A stretch of 64,000 bases of DNA from JBNLBS01 sp050303415 (GTDB taxonomy: Bacteria; Pseudomonadota; Gammaproteobacteria; Methylococcales; Methylomonadaceae): contig JBNLBS010000002.1 in the NCBI GenBank assembly GCA_050303415.1, positions 124,001 through 188,000 of the forward strand, read 5' to 3'. Each line of letters starts with the position of its first letter. The first letter of the stretch is position 1. Made by a program: the position numbers and the translations under genes. Below, one piece after another: positions 8,915-16,736 of the stretch. The notes under the pieces were generated by a model. It saw only the letters and a list, made by a program, of their open reading frames with translations, was not told the origin of the DNA and searched no databases.

Positions 8915-10705
8915 ATGTTCCTATGCAGTACCCATAAACATCTAGTGGCTCAGTCAGCAAATCGTATTAAGCCAGTTCGAGTGACACTACTTGTCCGGTT
9001 GCTGTTGTTGAATCTGGTGTTTTTTTCAGGCCTGGCATTTTCTGCGACCGCCCCGGTTATCCAGCTTGATCCTATGCCTGCAAAACCGCTTGGCAAAAGC
9101 GTTCAATACCTGATTGAACGGAATAAACCTCTAACCTTGGCTCAGGCAATTGAGTCCTACCGGGCCGGTCAGTTTAAGCAGGCACAACAGGTTGCGATAA
9201 ATTTTGGTATTGCCTCTGCGCCGGTATGGATACGGCTTGAGTTGGACAATCTTACATTATCAACCTTTCCGGTCAATCTGGTTACAGGAGCTACCTGGTA
9301 CGACTACCTTGATTTTTATCTTGTCTACTCGGGACAGGTACAAAACCATGCCCATACCGGCGATGAAACGCCTGAAGCCAAAGGCCTGATAGCAGCAGTA
9401 GGCTACACCTTTCCGATGACGCTTGAACCCGGTTCAAGTACCGTCTATCTGCGGATTGACTCTATTGACCCATCCGCATTTATTTTAGAATTGCTGTCTC
9501 AACGGCAATTGCAGATAAGGCAACTGCATTACGGCTATTTTTACGGTTTTTTCTATGGTTTTCTTGCCGCGCTGTGTATTTACAACCTGTTATTGTATGC
9601 CGGTCTGAGAGAACGCAGTTATCTATACTACTCTCTGATGCTGATTGTCATCATTACCTGCAATCTGGGCTATACCGGCCATGGTCTTCAATGGTTGTGG
9701 CCCAAACTTGTGAGCGTCCAGCGTTATATCGTTTTGGTCATGATGGTGCTGATTTCCGTTTTTTCCCTACTGTTTGCCAGCCGATTTCTAAACTTATCGG
9801 AACATGCGCCACGTATGCTGAAAGCAGTGCGTTTTTTTATTGCCGTCGTATTAACTGCAATGTCACTGGCTGTGCTAGTTGAAAGTCATCTGTTTGCCGA
9901 TCTGATTGCTTTTGCAACAATCATCATGTTCACCATCGTTATTCTTACCATTGGTATCATTGTCGTGCACCAAGGGGTAATTGCCGGTCGTTATTTTCTC
10001 GCCGCTACGCTATTCGGTTTACTGGGTGTGGCAACGACCGACTTGGCAGTTTGGGGCAAGATACCGTTCAGCTTTTTCACCTATCATGCATTTGAATTTG
10101 GGATTAGCATTGAAGCCTCATTACTGGCAATGGCTTTGGCATACCGGATCCGCTGTTACCAAGAGGCTAATCTACAGGCGGAACAGATCGCCCGGCAGGA
10201 TCCGCTTACCGGCCTGCATAACCGTCGTGCTTTTCTTGAGCTGGCCCAGCCATACTGGAGCTCGGCCAATCGGGGCGGACATCCGTTAAGTCTGATTATG
10301 ATGGATATTGATCATTTCAAACAGATCAATGACCGTTATGGTCACTCGGCCGGTGACTCGGTGCTCAATGAAGTGAGCCTGATATTAAGCCAAAATAGCC
10401 GGGGCAGCGACATTATCGCCCGCTGGGGTGGAGAAGAATTTATTCTGTTATTGACGGATACCGACCTGAACAGTGCCGCCGCTTACGCTGAGCGACTCAG
10501 ACAGGCCATCACTACGGTATATGTTCCTACAAAACAGGATATGGTCAAGGTTACTGCCAGTTTCGGTGTTGCCGAATATAGCGAGAATATGGAATTAAAA
10601 ACACTGATCGATACGGCTGACCAACGACTGTATCAAGCCAAGGAACAGGGACGAAACCAGGTTTGTGTAACGGATGAAGCTGAGTTTAAATTGGCTGTAA
10701 ATTGA
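8915..10705 (+). CDS. 7TM-DISM diguanylate cyclase
   Basis: This is a membrane-bound enzyme that makes c-di-GMP in response to an external signal. Its 596 residues hold an N-terminal membrane or signal segment (about 22-45), a periplasmic 7TMR-DISMED2 beta domain (about 55-190), seven membrane helices (about 205-405) and a GGDEF domain (about 425-590). The active site is intact (RWGGEEF), and an RxxD inhibitory site (RGSD) sits five residues upstream. Periplasmic DISMED2 domains are thought to bind carbohydrate-like or other small ligands. It follows the ceramidase-like gene by 134 nt; whether the two share a transcript is unclear. Confidence 0.92.
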   Translation: MFLCSTHKHLVAQSANRIKPVRVTLLVRLLLLNLVFFSGLAFSATAPVIQLDPMPAKPLGKSVQYLIERNKPLTLAQAIESYRAGQFKQAQQVAINFGIASAPVWIRLELDNLTLSTFPVNLVTGATWYDYLDFYLVYSGQVQNHAHTGDETPEAKGLIAAVGYTFPMTLEPGSSTVYLRIDSIDPSAFILELLSQRQLQIRQLHYGYFYGFFYGFLAALCIYNLLLYAGLRERSYLYYSLMLIVIITCNLGYTGHGLQWLWPKLVSVQRYIVLVMMVLISVFSLLFASRFLNLSEHAPRMLKAVRFFIAVVLTAMSLAVLVESHLFADLIAFATIIMFTIVILTIGIIVVHQGVIAGRYFLAATLFGLLGVATTDLAVWGKIPFSFFTYHAFEFGISIEASLLAMALAYRIRCYQEANLQAEQIARQDPLTGLHNRRAFLELAQPYWSSANRGGHPLSLIMMDIDHFKQINDRYGHSAGDSVLNEVSLILSQNSRGSDIIARWGGEEFILLLTDTDLNSAAAYAERLRQAITTVYVPTKQDMVKVTASFGVAEYSENMELKTLIDTADQRLYQAKEQGRNQVCVTDEAEFKLAVN

Positions 10706-10861
10706 TTCCACTCATGATTCGACCGGCTCAGCACCAACGGAATAAATCACTTACCGTTCGTTCTGGGCCGGTATCAAAGTTTCCTGATAAGCCAGAGGGT
10801 TTGCCGGAACTAATGCTCCTGACTAAGTTAACTTTTAAATTAAAGAATCCATTTATTAATA

Positions 10862-12034
10862 TTAATGTGCATCATCGTGATGCCATTTCGGCATCATAAC
10901 AATACAGTTTGGATTAAGTCCCTTATTCTTAAAGGTATCGATGGTTGTTTTTACCGTTAATTTTTCCAGATCAATCACGGTGATGGACCCGTCACTCATT
11001 TTCGGTAAATTTAAAAAACTGTTTTGTACAAAGGCATACCGTTCGTCCGGTGATAAGACAACATGATGGGCTCCACCGGCAGTGGGAATTGCTTTTAATA
11101 ATTTGGGTTTATCCCGGTTTGTCATATCAAAAACATTTAAGTAGCCCGGGTTTGCCGTGGTGATAAACAAGCGGTCGCGTTTGTGATTAAAATATATTTC
11201 CAGCGGGACGCCCTGTTGTATCCGGTTAAAATCATAAACGGGATAAAAGCTGAAATTTTGGCTGATACCATTCCAGACCCCTGTCCACAGCCTATTACCA
11301 TACATATTATTGATATACAGCCGTGCCGGATTTGCTTTGGGTAAAAATACCGCCTCTACCGGCGCGACACCTGAAGGAGAATCCTGCTCCGATAATTTAT
11401 GAGTGGAAAGAACTTTGCCGCTGCGGGCACTGATTACGGTAACCGTTTCTCCGGCATCGTTTAAATCAGCTGCATTGACGGTACTGGTCACAACAATGCG
11501 ATTAATATTATCGTTTAAACCAATACCGTGTGGATAACTGATAAATGCCTTGCCGGATTTTGTTTTCGGTGCTGAAATCACCTTGATTTGTTGATCGGTT
11601 TGGGCATCGCCCATGATCACATTGCTTGAGCCCATACAGGTTAAGTACCACCTTTTCCTGTCGGCTGAAAAAACGATATCTTCGGCGACCTTACAGTCCG
11701 GCACGGCAATAGTTTTTAGTTGATAGGGCTGCTTGGTCATATCCATGACCTGTAACGGATTGCTGCCCAATGCGGTTAGATAGGCTTTGGTCACATCTTT
11801 ATTATAAAAGACATGATGGGCAACCAAGTCCGTCGGCAATGGGATATCGGTGACTATTTTGCCGAATTTGTCCGAGTCGGGATCTATATCGATAATAGCC
11901 AGGCCCTCTCGCCTGGGTTGTTGCTCCGGTTTAGTCTCATAATTAACCAATGCTAGCATTTCCGCCTGCACCCGAAATGGACTCAGTAAAGTTATGACTA
12001 ATACTGCTCCGGTTAAACTGTGTGTTATTTTCAT
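10862..12034 (-). CDS. Periplasmic YncE-like beta-propeller protein
   Basis: This 390-residue protein has a clear signal peptide (about 1-24, cleavage near VQA-EM) and repeated beta-propeller blades of the YVTN/YncE type (HHVFYNKD, AEDIVFSADRKRWYLT, HHVVLSPDERYAFVQN). It ends in a His/Asp-rich tail (WHHDDAH) that could bind metal. It lies 27 nt after the DUF4242 gene and probably shares its transcript, so it should be under the TetR repressor at 12430-13026. No enzyme motif is seen; a scaffold or binding role is likely. The DUF4242 partner hints at metal handling, but this is inference. Confidence 0.8.
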   Translation of the reverse strand: MKITHSLTGAVLVITLLSPFRVQAEMLALVNYETKPEQQPRREGLAIIDIDPDSDKFGKIVTDIPLPTDLVAHHVFYNKDVTKAYLTALGSNPLQVMDMTKQPYQLKTIAVPDCKVAEDIVFSADRKRWYLTCMGSSNVIMGDAQTDQQIKVISAPKTKSGKAFISYPHGIGLNDNINRIVVTSTVNAADLNDAGETVTVISARSGKVLSTHKLSEQDSPSGVAPVEAVFLPKANPARLYINNMYGNRLWTGVWNGISQNFSFYPVYDFNRIQQGVPLEIYFNHKRDRLFITTANPGYLNVFDMTNRDKPKLLKAIPTAGGAHHVVLSPDERYAFVQNSFLNLPKMSDGSITVIDLEKLTVKTTIDTFKNKGLNPNCIVMMPKWHHDDAH

Positions 12035-12061
12035 AATCTCTCTCCGTTTAGTGCAATAAAC

Positions 12062-12337
12062 TTAATCTTCAGCCGTCGTAGGGTCGATGATGGTTTTAAT
12101 CTGCGAAATTTTATTTACTGGGAACTCACCCTTGCTTGCATGTTCATAAATTGACTCTTCATCGGGTGCTATATAAATACAATACACTTTGTTGTCGCAC
12201 ACGTAACTTTGCAGCCATTGGGTTTTGCTCCCCATTTCCGATAATACGCAGCAGGATTTTTGCGAAATGCCTTGTAATTGTTCCGCTGTTAATGTGCCGG
12301 CATTTGGGATTTCTCTTTCAATCAAATATTTGGGCAT
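12062..12337 (-). CDS. DUF4242 (SCO4226-like) small protein
   Basis: This 91-residue protein starts MPKYLIEREIPNAG and contains WLQSYVCDNKVYCIYIAPDEE, the pattern of DUF4242. The Streptomyces relative SCO4226 was described as a nickel-binding ferredoxin-fold protein. Two adjacent Cys (SCCVL), a second Cys pair and acidic residues could serve as ligands. An AAGGAG ribosome site precedes the ATG. A long palindrome matching the TetR operator sits 18-50 nt upstream of the start, so this is the first gene of a repressed unit with the beta-propeller gene downstream. Confidence 0.8.
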   Translation of the reverse strand: MPKYLIEREIPNAGTLTAEQLQGISQKSCCVLSEMGSKTQWLQSYVCDNKVYCIYIAPDEESIYEHASKGEFPVNKISQIKTIIDPTTAED

Positions 12338-12354
12338 GATCGCTCCTTAGGTTA

Positions 12355-12386
12355 AATATCCAATACGACCAGTCGTCTTGGATATT
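12355..12386. promoter_or_regulatory. TetR operator upstream of the DUF4242 operon
   Basis: This is a near-perfect palindrome: outer arms AATATCCAA and TTGGATATT around ACGAC-CA-GTCGT (12365-12376). The inner 17 nt (12363-12379) are identical to 13036-13052, just upstream of the tetR start. Two identical copies at the two transcription units of this locus are strong evidence for the site bound by the local TetR protein. Confidence 0.8.
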
Positions 12387-12389
12387 GGT

Positions 12390-12417
12390 AAAAAAAATAG
12401 CCGCATACAACAGCGGC
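12390..12417 (-). terminator. Rho-independent terminator of tetR
   Basis: On the minus strand a GCCGC-loop of 8-GCGGC hairpin (12400-12417) is followed by TA and eight T. It lies between the tetR stop (12430) and the operator-promoter of the DUF4242 gene. It separates the two units and supports a separate repressed promoter for the second. Confidence 0.8.
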
Positions 12418-12429
12418 CTGATATAAAAG

Positions 12430-13026
12430 TTAAGCTTTAAAATAACTGTTTAGCAATTCATCGCAACAGCGTTTTAAAGGTTCTTTGGATTGTTCTATTT
12501 TCATCCTCAATAATGCGCCTTGCCAGCTGTCGACCAGTAAGTCCGCCATTTGTTGTGCCGATTTATCCATTCTAATCTGACCCTGCTGTTGTGCCAGTTT
12601 TAAGCCCTGTTGCAACAGATCTCTGTAATCGTAGACCGCCTTTTTCAATGCCTGTCGACAAACTTCACTGGTATCGCCCAACTCTCCCATCAAATTGCCT
12701 AATAAACAACCGCCTTTAAATTCACTTTGCTCACTTAAGCGGATTAACTCGTCAAAATAAAGATTAAGTGCCGTCAGTGCATCATGATCCGGATTGTTTA
12801 AATGCGAACTGAGCTGGTTGATAAACGGCCGAATATAATGCTCAATTACTTCAGCTCCAAACGCTTCCTTACTGCCGAAATAATTATAAAAAGAACCTTT
12901 GGGAATCTGTACTGTATGCAGAATTTCTTTTAAACCTGTGCCATGATAACCCTGTGTCATCAACAGGCTTACCCCTTGATCCAGTATTTTTTCACGCTTG
13001 TCATTTTTGTTAAGAATTTGGTTCAT
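12430..13026 (-). CDS. TetR/AcrR family transcriptional repressor
   Basis: This 198-residue regulator has an N-terminal helix-turn-helix (about 10-55, with TQGYHGTGLKEIL and PKGSFYNYFGSKEAF) and a TetR_C-type ligand domain with GGCLLGNLMGELGD and paired Cys. That form is common in regulators of the AcuR/NemR-like kind, which respond to reactive or electrophilic small molecules. I chose ATG 13026 over an in-frame TTG six bases upstream. An operator lies 10-26 nt before this ATG, so it probably represses itself as well as the DUF4242/beta-propeller unit downstream. Ligand unknown. Confidence 0.9.
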   Translation of the reverse strand: MNQILNKNDKREKILDQGVSLLMTQGYHGTGLKEILHTVQIPKGSFYNYFGSKEAFGAEVIEHYIRPFINQLSSHLNNPDHDALTALNLYFDELIRLSEQSEFKGGCLLGNLMGELGDTSEVCRQALKKAVYDYRDLLQQGLKLAQQQGQIRMDKSAQQMADLLVDSWQGALLRMKIEQSKEPLKRCCDELLNSYFKA

Positions 13027-13035
13027 AGGCAAATA

Positions 13036-13052
13036 ATACGACCAGTCGTCTT
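13036..13052. promoter_or_regulatory. TetR operator in front of tetR (autoregulation)
   Basis: These 17 nt are identical to 12363-12379, with the ACGAC-CA-GTCGT core. They lie 10-26 nt upstream of the tetR ATG, where a bound dimer would block transcription. The outer palindrome arms seen at the other site are absent here, so affinity may be lower. Confidence 0.75.
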
Positions 13053-13100
13053 AATGTTCAAGTTTTATTTGTAAATATAATAACTAATACCGGATATTTC

Positions 13101-13144
13101 GTACCTGGGCCGAATGTGACATAGCGCAAGCCCAGCCTAGGTAC
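13101..13144. repeat. Imperfect inverted repeat after the PSD-like gene
   Basis: GTACCTGGGC (13101-13110) faces GCCCA-GCCTA-GGTAC (13130-13144), with five extra bases in the right arm. It sits 8 nt beyond the stop of the minus-strand PSD-like gene. The CCCAGCCTA core recalls the palindrome at 38593-38627. No T-run follows, so a REP-like repeat or weak terminator is possible. Confidence 0.35.
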
Positions 13145-13151
13145 TATTTGA

Positions 13152-14576
13152 TTACAAAGGTTTTCCCAGTTTAAAGACATTGATTTGATTGCCCATCCTA
13201 ACCTGCACAGGACCACCTGCCAAACCTTTGGAATAGAGCAGGATGTTTAACGAGCCGCCATAAAAGAAGTTACCCAGCGCGGTATAGCCTTTTTTCACTC
13301 GCGTACCGGGTTTAATATCGTCTTTAATCACCACTGAACCGATGGTTTCCAAACCCACCGGAATCACTGCAACATAGCCGGTGCTGATCACGTCATCCAG
13401 GTTTTTATATTTTACTTCGATAATGATGACACCGCGCTGGTAAGACCGAAACTGGTTGAAATCCGAACCCGGCCTACCGACATCGCCAGTGGTCGGCACC
13501 CAATTGGGCCAGTCATAATAGCCATAGGTATTATCTTTAATAATGGAGGCATGTACGATGGTTCCGTCCACCGGCGCATGAAAATGGTGATAGGTATTAG
13601 GCATTAACACACAGGATTGCCCGGTACCGCCGACAAATTGATCCCTGTATTTATCGTCCACATCGCTTAGAAGGTCAGCCATACTTAACGGAATACCTTT
13701 TACATTAAGCACGGTATTTTCCTGTAAGGGATTGTCCAGCAGTCTTTGCGTATACTCTCCGTCTTTGTTGATAACCTGCACCAGCGTATTCATGATGCAA
13801 TCGGTTGGAGCAACCACGACATAATCACGATCAGGCATGGTCACCGGACGACTGGGTATAATTTGCTTGTTTGTATCTGTGATTAATTCCCGGGCAAAAA
13901 ACTGGTTCCAGTATTTATAATCGGACGGTTTTTGTTTCTGGTAATCCTCTATCTCTATAATCGGATCGGCGATCCATTCAGGGATGGTACTGGTGGACTC
14001 CGGACTGTCCATAAATTTGCCGTATTCCAGAGTAAAGTCTTTGGTAAACTTTCTTCCTGTTTCCAGTATTTCGGTTGGCTGATTCGGGTCCCGGCCTTGA
14101 ACAAAGTCCTGCCCCGCAGGATTATGATAATAAAACCACGAAAAGTGTTGAATACTTGCCAGACCATTATCATAGCTGCCGCGAATACGAGGCAATTCTT
14201 TACACCAGGCTGGAAAGCTTTGCAGCATTTTTATTAACAATTCTCCGCCATTGCTCGACTGCCAGGGATTTGCCTGGTTATAAGCCGGGGGTAGCGGCTG
14301 TACGCCTGCTGCGACTTTATCCATCGCCGCTCTGACTTTTTCTTCGGAACCGTATTGCGTAACCAGATAGATCAGGGAATCACGACAGGCCGATGATGCA
14401 ATGTTTTGGATTATTTGCTCATTCATTTTGGCATTGCCGGGCAAGGTGTTATTTATTGCCTCTAATTTGGCCAGCAATGGTTCCGTATCTGCCTGAACGG
14501 TAGTCGTGATCAAATTAAAAAAAAGCCCGCTCAGCAGTTGCAGCATAAACAGTCCGGTAAAATATTTATGTTTCAT
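13152..14576 (-). CDS. Exported phosphatidylserine-decarboxylase-like pyruvoyl enzyme
   Basis: This 474-residue protein carries a signal peptide (about 1-29, VQA-D), then an N-terminal helical region (about 32-200) found in secreted PSD relatives. The PSD core follows from about 220: WNQFFAREL, Asp259 in APTDC, TYHHFHAPVDG around residues 329-338, and GGS at 440-442, where self-cleavage would make a pyruvoyl group on Ser442 and a 33-residue small chain. Ordinary bacterial PSD has LGST and sits at the inner face of the membrane. An exported form suggests action on an external or periplasmic substrate, perhaps a phospholipid or an amino acid. It is divergent from the aminopropyltransferase-like gene at 14794. 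Confidence 0.8.
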   Translation of the reverse strand: MKHKYFTGLFMLQLLSGLFFNLITTTVQADTEPLLAKLEAINNTLPGNAKMNEQIIQNIASSACRDSLIYLVTQYGSEEKVRAAMDKVAAGVQPLPPAYNQANPWQSSNGGELLIKMLQSFPAWCKELPRIRGSYDNGLASIQHFSWFYYHNPAGQDFVQGRDPNQPTEILETGRKFTKDFTLEYGKFMDSPESTSTIPEWIADPIIEIEDYQKQKPSDYKYWNQFFARELITDTNKQIIPSRPVTMPDRDYVVVAPTDCIMNTLVQVINKDGEYTQRLLDNPLQENTVLNVKGIPLSMADLLSDVDDKYRDQFVGGTGQSCVLMPNTYHHFHAPVDGTIVHASIIKDNTYGYYDWPNWVPTTGDVGRPGSDFNQFRSYQRGVIIIEVKYKNLDDVISTGYVAVIPVGLETIGSVVIKDDIKPGTRVKKGYTALGNFFYGGSLNILLYSKGLAGGPVQVRMGNQINVFKLGKPL

Positions 14577-14720
14577 TATCGCCCCTTGGAAAAAATTGGC
14601 AGGAAATAAATTGTCCTCTAACTGCCCAATTGCTTGGTTTATTCAATTATGTCAACAATTGCTTTATTGCCGGTAATGGCTTTGTTTTACACAGCCTATA
14701 CGATGTACCCAGTTATTATA

Positions 14721-14755
14721 GGTTGAATTTTTTATTCAAGCAGTTAAAGTCTAAC
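14721..14755 (+). promoter_or_regulatory. 35-nt upstream element, copy B (promoter-like)
   Basis: This copy matches 2881-2915 at 31 of 35 positions and ends 38 nt before the aminopropyltransferase-like start. A TTGAAT (14723) and TAAAGT (14745) pair with a 16-nt spacer could act as a promoter. It ties this gene to the DUF4178/DUF350 unit about 10 kb away. Confidence 0.5.
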
Positions 14756-14793
14756 CATCCGCCTGTTTCCCTTTGCCATAAAACACCCTTAGC

Positions 14794-16341
14794 ATGAAGC
14801 GCATTTCAGACCATACAGCCAATTTAATTCTGCTCACATCCACCTTTGTAATTGCCGTTTGCGGTCTGATTTATGAGCTGCTGGCGGGTACCTTGTCCAG
14901 CTATCTCTTGGGTGATTCGGTTTATCAGTTTTCTCTGGTGATCGGACTGTTTATGGCGGCCATGGGTATCGGCTCGTATTTATCCCGTTTTGTCGCCGGA
15001 CAGTTGGAAGCTTTTTTTATTATGGTGCAAATTGCTATAGCGCTGTTCGGTGGGTTAAGCGCAGTCATTCTGTTTTTTGCCTTTGCTTTTGTGGATAACT
15101 ACGAAGTTTTTTTGTTTTTGCTTTCCATTATTATCGGTAGCCTGATCGGCTTGGAAATACCGATTATCATGCGTATTTTAAAAAACTATCAGATCCTGAA
15201 GCTCAATGTGTCCAATGTATTAACCGCTGACTATATTGGCGCCCTTGGGGCTTCATTATTGTTTCCGTTAATTCTGGTACCGCAATTGGGTTTGATTCGT
15301 ACCGGCCTGTTTTTCGGTCTGCTCAATGCTTTTGTCGCCCTGACCGGCTTGTACACTTTCAGAAAAATAATTGCCCATAAAATGCTATTGGCTTCTCTGG
15401 CTTTGCTGGTAACAACTTTACTGGCTGGTTGTTTTTATCAGGCCAGGCTAATTAATCGGTTTATCGACCAGCGTCTATATTCCGGCGAGATCATTTATTC
15501 CCAGACCACGCCGTACCAAAACATTGTCCTTACCCGTTTAAATGAAGCCATCAGCCTGTATATTAACGGCAATCTGCAATTTAACTCGCTCGATGAATAC
15601 CGTTACCATGAAGCACTGATTCACCCGGTGATGGCGATAACCAAACGTCACAACAAGGTGCTGCTGCTGGGTGCGGGCGATGGGCTGGCGGTACGGGAAT
15701 TATTGAAATATGCCGATATAAAACAGATCACTCTGGTTGATATTGATCCGGCGATCACGCAACTGTTTCGCCATAATCCACTGTTAAGTCAGTTAAACGA
15801 GCAGTCATTAAACAGTGATAAATTAACCGTTATCAATCAGGATGCCTGGAAGTTTCTGCAACAAAGCCGGGAATTTTATGATGTGGTTATCATCGACCTG
15901 CCAGACCCTAACGACATACAGATCAGCAAGCTATATACACGCAATTTTTATCATCTGGTGGCACAGCACTTAGCGGCTGACGGCGTGATGGTCACTCAGG
16001 CCACCTCACCTTATTATGCCAGACAGGCTTTTTGGTGCATTAAACATACCCTTGAAAACACCCCCTCACCTTTGCACCAAAACAGCCGTTTTAATACGCT
16101 GCCCTATCATGCCTATGTGCCTACTTTCGGCGAATGGGGATTTATTTTGGCATCCGAGCGCAAGTTATACTGGCCGGAACAAGCGCTTAACGTACCGGTT
16201 AAATTTTTAAACCCTGCAACATTACAGCGCATGGCCTTGTTCCCGCCCGATATTGCCGAGTTGGAAACCGAAATCAACACGCTGCAAAACCACCCGCTGG
16301 CTTATTATTATGAATCCGGCTGGAAACAATGGTATGACTAA
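14794..16341 (+). CDS. Membrane-bound spermidine-synthase-like (aminopropyltransferase) protein
   Basis: This 515-residue protein has about seven membrane helices in residues 1-215, followed by a cytoplasmic Rossmann domain of the spermidine synthase fold (about 235-500). Visible motifs are LLLGAGDGLAVREL (SAM-type nucleotide site), TLVDIDPAI, and IIDLPDPNDIQISKLYT in place of the DSTDP motif of classical SpeE. A true SpeE is encoded separately at 35063, so this paralogue likely has another job. Such proteins cluster with DUF4178 and DUF350 in many bacteria, and both are present at 2957-4612. The donor and acceptor are unknown; aminopropyl or methyl transfer at the membrane is a guess. Confidence 0.85.
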   Translation: MKRISDHTANLILLTSTFVIAVCGLIYELLAGTLSSYLLGDSVYQFSLVIGLFMAAMGIGSYLSRFVAGQLEAFFIMVQIAIALFGGLSAVILFFAFAFVDNYEVFLFLLSIIIGSLIGLEIPIIMRILKNYQILKLNVSNVLTADYIGALGASLLFPLILVPQLGLIRTGLFFGLLNAFVALTGLYTFRKIIAHKMLLASLALLVTTLLAGCFYQARLINRFIDQRLYSGEIIYSQTTPYQNIVLTRLNEAISLYINGNLQFNSLDEYRYHEALIHPVMAITKRHNKVLLLGAGDGLAVRELLKYADIKQITLVDIDPAITQLFRHNPLLSQLNEQSLNSDKLTVINQDAWKFLQQSREFYDVVIIDLPDPNDIQISKLYTRNFYHLVAQHLAADGVMVTQATSPYYARQAFWCIKHTLENTPSPLHQNSRFNTLPYHAYVPTFGEWGFILASERKLYWPEQALNVPVKFLNPATLQRMALFPPDIAELETEINTLQNHPLAYYYESGWKQWYD

Positions 16342-16736
16342 TATTCAAGACTGTAAGTGAGAGAATACACAACGTGCAGATATGCGAGCAAAAAGATATT
16401 CATCGTCCCTTCTCGTCAGGAAAAAAGCTCTTTATCAATCTTTATTGAAAAAAAACGAGATATACTCTACATTAATGAAAAAAATAATTTTTAGCACTTA
16501 AATATTTAATTTGTTTGTCCATACAGCGAGCCAGATCAAATCAATTGGTTCCGGTTAAAAATAACACTGCCTAATACGCTGTTGGACTGACTTAAATCTT
16601 AATTTTCTTCGAAAAAATGGGGCTTTTTCGCAATGAAGTTTCCTTTTGAAAAAAGATTATTTTCTTCATTCCAAGCAGTTTTGACGCATATTTTCGCCGA
16701 GCGTATGCCGTATATCTGGCTAAAAGGATAGTATTT
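16342..16736. other. 395-nt AT-rich intergenic region
   Basis: No RNA gene or convincing protein gene is seen. A 39-codon basic ORF (16382-16501) lacks a ribosome site. Near the end, TTGACG (16681) with a 17-nt spacer to TATGCC (16704) could be the promoter of the GAPDH-like gene, whose AAGGA ribosome site is at 16724. A CAAGCAGTT segment at 16672 repeats part of the 14721-14755 element. Confidence 0.4.

Noticed and set aside
10702..10899. A 65-codon frame after the 7TM-DISM cyclase
   Set aside because: No ribosome site or hydrophobic or family pattern, and it overlaps the end of the beta-propeller gene on the other strand.
16382..16501. A 39-codon basic frame in the gap before the GAPDH-like gene
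   Set aside because: No ribosome site, strong A/T bias and no neighbour coupling; likely chance.
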